Shown here: positions 14,601 through 16,686 of the stretch, in pieces
How the letters are laid out: each line of letters starts with the position of its first letter
Position numbering within the stretch: position 1 is the stretch's first letter
NCBI GenBank assembly: GCA_910587675.1
Contig: CAJUMU010000033.1
Location: forward strand, 1 to 16,686
Length of the DNA: 16,686 bases
Reading direction: 5' to 3'
Origin: an uncultured Alistipes sp.
GTDB taxonomy: Bacteria > Bacteroidota > Bacteroidia > Bacteroidales > Rikenellaceae
Program-made: the position numbers and the translations under genes
The notes under the pieces: generated by a model
What the model was told of the DNA's origin: nothing
Database searches by the model: none
What the model saw: the letters and a program-made list of their open reading frames with translations, nothing else

Positions 14601-15251
14601 TACATGAACGAGGAGAAGCGAATACCGATCAATCGCGTCAGAATCTTCGTGCCATCCGTCACATCGCCAATCGAGCTGAAAGAGCACCGCGACCTCTCCG
14701 CAAAAGAGTACAAACGGCACTACCACGTAGTCAACGACGGCAACTATTGCATGGCGATATACGAGGGCACCGATAAAAAGGGCAAGCCGAAACGTTCGTT
14801 CGAGATCGTCAACAATCTCGAAGCGGCCGAATATTTCAAGAATAGCGCCGACCGCACGTCGCGGCCCGACCTCGTGCCGAAATCCGACGCAAACGGGTAC
14901 CCGCTCAAATGTATATTGAAGACGGGCACGATGGTTCTCTTTTACGAAAACACGCCTGCCGAACTCTACGATTGCTCGACGAAAGAGCTGGGTGCAAGGT
15001 TATATAAACTAACCGAATTAAGCTCCATGACTGTAAACAACAACCGTTACGGATTAATTACTTTCAGACATCATCGAGAGGCGCGCCCCGCGAAAGATCT
15101 GAAAGCCAAAAACGGAGAATGGAAAACCGACGAAGAGTACAGGCCGCGCATAAAAATACTTCACACTCAACTCAACGCTTTCGTCGAGGGATACGATTTC
15201 GAACTGACGGTCGCCGGCGACATAATATTCAAACGTACGCGCCATGATTAA
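11601..15251 (+). CDS. cas9: CRISPR-associated endonuclease Cas9, type II-C
   Basis: 1216-aa RNA-guided DNA endonuclease. RuvC-I: GIDLGTNSVGWAV with D8. Arg-rich bridge helix about 52-80 (RTEARALRRTYRRRRKRK). REC lobe about 85-570. RuvC-II: INIEFARG with E589. HNH: DIEHTVPRSRGGDD with H672, then N686 and N695 at the spacing of SpCas9 H840, N854 and N863. RuvC-III: HHCIDAITIA with H840 and D843. C-terminal WED/PAM-interacting region from ~895, including ARGSLHKDTFYG (937-947), typical of II-C. All catalytic residues are present. Size lies between compact II-C (~1050-1100) and large Bacteroidota (~1400+) enzymes. I chose the ATG at 11601, one residue block before the RuvC strand; the frame is open upstream (ATG at 11556 possible; earlier codons overlap the tracrRNA gene). 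It overlaps cas1 by 8 bp. No csn2 or cas4 follows. Confidence 0.97.
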   Translation: MEKVLGIDLGTNSVGWAVIEREGDARRLVDKGVSIFQEGVARDQGVEKPAVQQRTEARALRRTYRRRRKRKIDLLRVLVRHELCPPLTDEQLDRWQSHKKYPLDDAFIAWQRTDETSDKNPYRDRYRALTERLDMLVRADRYALGRAFYHMAQRRGFLSNRKDETEKSEGDVKQGIASLTEAMREAGCEYLGEYFYRLYRDGGKIRGTYTSRNEHYKAEFDAVCRRQELPPELTEALRKAIFHQRPLKSQKGSVGKCTFERSKSRCPLSHPRYEEFRMLSFLNNIRITTPHDDAPRRLVAEERTAIMPLFMRKSKPMFDFEDIAKRIAGRKSAYAYDGDASEAPYRFNYRMSDSVAGCPMTTALKEIFGEDYIATICSLYTLADGKSPERIVDDVWHALFWFDDEDKLKQWAADRLRLSDDDAARFAAISTKQGYASLSLNAIDKILPYLRDGYRYDEAVFCANLKAALPTDARNDESLRREIVGDVAAIVAEFRPNPYMKGDTKESRIDEYLRRRGIEADMRRLYHPSKTETYPDAEPNAEGMRLLGSPRTSSVRNPMAMRALFRLRTLINRLLNDGRIDPSTKINIEFARGLNDANKRKAIERYQRERENEHNKFADEIRNLYGRPIDPSENDILKYRLWEEQNHICLYTGRQIGITDFIGSDTTCDIEHTVPRSRGGDDSLQNKTLCDNRYNRDVKRGKLPSELPDRDAIMARIETLGWAQKIEDLRRQIERAARNSKSAATKEDKDNAIQRRHKLRMELDYRVGKYERFTMTEAPDGFSNRQGVDIGIISRYARLYLKTVFDRVYTVKGATTAEFRKMWGLQEEYAKKERTNHVHHCIDAITIACIGRKEYDLWAQYAAEEEYYRYCKGRKPVFEKPWPTFTEDVKAATDELLVAHHTPDNMPKRTRKRLRKRGKVQHNTAGKIKYATGDSARGSLHKDTFYGAIERDGVIKYVVRKRVADLGPKDIEKIVDEAVRQKIHNAIDKLGFKEAVASTIYMNEEKRIPINRVRIFVPSVTSPIELKEHRDLSAKEYKRHYHVVNDGNYCMAIYEGTDKKGKPKRSFEIVNNLEAAEYFKNSADRTSRPDLVPKSDANGYPLKCILKTGTMVLFYENTPAELYDCSTKELGARLYKLTELSSMTVNNNRYGLITFRHHREARPAKDLKAKNGEWKTDEEYRPRIKILHTQLNAFVEGYDFELTVAGDIIFKRTRHD

Positions 15252-16131
15252 ACGAACCCTCGTCTTTTCGACGCCATTCTGTCTGAGCCTCAAAAACTCG
15301 CAGATGATAATCAATACGCGCGAGATGCCCGACATGAAACGCAGCGTCCCGATCGAGGACATCGGCTGCGTGGTGCTGGAGCATCAACAGACCACCGTCA
15401 CGCTGCCGCTGCTGAACGCGCTGTCGGACAACAACGCGGCGGTAATACTGTGCGGCGAGAACCGCATGCCCAACGCGATGTTGTTGAATCTCGACTCCAA
15501 TTCGACACAAGGCGAAAGCTACCGCGCCCAAATAGACGCCAGCGAACCTCTAAAAAAAGGGTTGTGGCGTCAGGTCGTCGAGGCGAAAATACGCAATCAA
15601 GCCGCGTTGCTCGACTCTTTGGGTCGCGACGGCAGCCGTCTGAAACCGCTCTACATGAATGTCAAAAGCGGCGACGCGGACAATCGCGAAGGCATCGCGG
15701 CCAAGATCTATTGGTCGGAGCTGTTCGGCCGTGATTTCGTTCGCCATCGCGACGGCGACTCGCCAAACGACATGCTCAATTACGGCTATTCGATCCTCCG
15801 CGCAGCCGTCGCGCGCGCATTAATGGGCTCGGGACTGTTTCCCGCGTTCGGCATATTCCACCGCAATCGTTACAACGCATTTCCGCTAGCCGACGATATC
15901 ATGGAACCATACCGTCCGTTCGTCGACCGAATCGTGCATCGCCTCCATGCCGAAAACCGACGTGAACTGACCAAAGAAGTCAAGGGCGAATTGTTAAGGG
16001 TACTCTTTGCCGACACCCGTTTCGACAAGACGATGCGGCCTCTCGATGTGGGTCTCACGTTCACCTCTTCGTCGCTGGCGGGATGTTTCGCTGGAACCCG
16101 AAAGAAAATAGCTTACCCTATGCTCGAATAA
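15244..16131 (+). CDS. cas1: CRISPR adaptation integrase Cas1 (type II)
   Basis: 295-aa integrase that with Cas2 inserts new spacers at the leader end of the array. The metal-binding residues of Cas1 are visible: E149 (DNREGIAAKIYW), H206 (GIFHRNRYNAFPLADD) and E221 (DIMEPYRPFVD). The N-terminal beta-domain (TPFCLSLKNSQMII ... IPIED-like) is of the type II subgroup, and the length is usual (~290-300). The start ATG at 15244 lies inside the end of cas9 (ATGATTAA overlap), so it is translationally coupled. cas2 follows after 16 bp. No frameshift or missing residue is seen, so adaptation is probably functional. Confidence 0.96.
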   Translation: MIKRTLVFSTPFCLSLKNSQMIINTREMPDMKRSVPIEDIGCVVLEHQQTTVTLPLLNALSDNNAAVILCGENRMPNAMLLNLDSNSTQGESYRAQIDASEPLKKGLWRQVVEAKIRNQAALLDSLGRDGSRLKPLYMNVKSGDADNREGIAAKIYWSELFGRDFVRHRDGDSPNDMLNYGYSILRAAVARALMGSGLFPAFGIFHRNRYNAFPLADDIMEPYRPFVDRIVHRLHAENRRELTKEVKGELLRVLFADTRFDKTMRPLDVGLTFTSSSLAGCFAGTRKKIAYPMLE

Positions 16132-16147
16132 AATTTGATAATTTCGT

Positions 16148-16486
16148 ATGTCCGAAAACCGTCTTAACGCCTACCGAGTCATGTGGTTATTCGTATTCTT
16201 CGACCTGCCGACCAATACAAAGACCGAGCGACGTCATGCGGCTCTGTTTCGCAAGGCGTTGGAGAAAGACGGTTTTACCATGATGCAGTACTCGGTTTAT
16301 GTACGACATTGCGCATCCAAGGAGAATATGACGGTACATATCAAAAGGGTACGCAAATCGATGCCGCCGTCGGGGTACACCAGCATGCTGAGCATCACGG
16401 ACAAGCAATACGGCGAGATTCGCAATTTCTGGGGCAAGGTCGAAAGGAAAAAGCCCGACATGCCTCAACAATTGGAATTTTTTTGA
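16148..16486 (+). CDS. cas2: CRISPR adaptation protein Cas2
   Basis: 112-aa ferredoxin-fold protein that forms the central dimer of the Cas1-Cas2 integrase. YRVMWLFVFFDLPTNTKTER holds the first beta-strand and the conserved Asp of the FDLP motif (D19). FTMMQYSVYVRHC is the second strand with the typical QYSVY block. MLSITDKQYG and the C-terminal strand PQQLEFF complete the fold; length fits II-C Cas2 (~110). It is the last cas gene; its stop touches the leader and its TACATTTG motif. Confidence 0.95.
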   Translation: MSENRLNAYRVMWLFVFFDLPTNTKTERRHAALFRKALEKDGFTMMQYSVYVRHCASKENMTVHIKRVRKSMPPSGYTSMLSITDKQYGEIRNFWGKVERKKPDMPQQLEFF

Positions 16487-16608
16487 TACATTTGCAAATA
16501 GAATCGATATAATCGCATCATTTCCGCTTCTTCGGATCGCGCAGGCACATTTTCGGGCAACCGATTTGCAGCATAAACGGCGCATTATCAACCGATAACC
16601 CGCCCGAA
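16487..16608 (+). promoter_or_regulatory. CRISPR leader with possible array promoter
   Basis: 122 bp between cas2 and the first repeat, free of genes. It begins with TACATTTG (16487-16494), an exact TAnnTTTG -7 match on the plus strand, overlapping a perfect palindrome ATTTGCAAAT (16490-16499). No -33 TTTG is visible. Transcription from here would run into the array in the orientation required by tracrRNA pairing. Confidence 0.55.
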
Positions 16609-16686
16609 GTTGTGGTTTGATGTAGAATAGAAATATAACACAACTGCTGCGGGTCTCTTTCCCGCCGTCATTCAGTTGTGGTTTGA
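16609..16686 (+). CRISPR. CRISPR array, start only (36-bp repeat, 30-bp spacer)
   Basis: The first repeat is 16609-16644 (36 bp): it starts GTTGTGGTTTGATGTAGAA and ends ATATAACACAAC, with GTTGTG/CACAAC terminal inverted repeats typical of type II-C. Spacer 1 is 16645-16674 (30 bp). The second repeat starts at 16675 and its first 12 bases, identical to repeat 1, run to the window edge. The first 19 nt of the repeat complement the tracrRNA anti-repeat, fixing transcription on the plus strand, co-directional with cas9-cas1-cas2. The number of spacers beyond the window is unknown. Confidence 0.95.

Noticed and set aside
16132..16147. Possible extra cas gene (csn2 or cas4) near cas1-cas2
   Set aside because: Only 16 bp lie between cas1 and cas2 and only the leader lies between cas2 and the array, so type II-A and II-B are excluded within the window.

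Overview
The window reads as chromosomal DNA of a member of the Bacteroidota, most likely a GC-rich Bacteroidales such as Alistipes or another Rikenellaceae (inference). Reasons: repeated matches to the Bacteroidota promoter -7 motif TAnnTTTG (once with a TTTG -33 box at 19 bp), no clear Shine-Dalgarno sequences, a Gram-negative lipid A acyltransferase, SPII lipoproteins and an outer-membrane-barrel candidate, a GH127 glycosidase, and a type II-C CRISPR-Cas9 locus of the kind common in this phylum. No transposase, integrase or phage gene is visible.

Layout. 1-232: three tandem copies of a roughly 77-bp hairpin-forming repeat. 242-2286 (+): lipid A acyltransferase and family 2 glycosyltransferase with overlapping stop and start, an envelope-glycan pair. 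2384-2935 (+): cysteine hydrolase of the nicotinamidase/isochorismatase family, closed by a strong terminator. 3071-4090 (+): exported metallo-beta-lactamase-fold protein, closed by a bidirectional terminator shared with the convergent exported C1B peptidase (4147-5532, -). Behind that on the minus strand lie a GNAT acetyltransferase (5589-6101), a structured spacer, tRNA-Gln(TTG) with its own promoter and terminator, and a lipoprotein / beta-barrel gene pair (6478-7743). A Crp/Fnr-type regulator (7820-8449, +) diverges from that pair across overlapping promoters and a TTAAC-N4-GTTAA palindrome. A GH127 lipoprotein and a FlK-like hotdog thioesterase form a minus-strand operon (11363-8476).

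11445-16686 is a type II-C CRISPR-Cas system. The tracrRNA gene lies on the minus strand between the GH127 gene and cas9. It carries a 19-nt anti-repeat, a short nexus-like hairpin and a C(UUCG)G terminator. cas9 (1216 aa, all catalytic residues present), cas1 and cas2 follow on the plus strand with overlapping or tight spacing. A 122-bp leader then leads to a 36-bp-repeat array, of which only the first repeat, the first spacer and 12 bases of the second repeat lie in the window. Anti-repeat pairing shows the array is transcribed in the same direction as the cas genes.

The most notable material is the compact, apparently intact Cas9/tracrRNA/Cas1/Cas2 set with its divergent overlapping promoters. 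Secondary points are the palindromic tandem repeat at the left edge, the G9-containing hairpin encoded inside the regulator's 3' end, and the candidate operator between the regulator and the lipoprotein/barrel pair.
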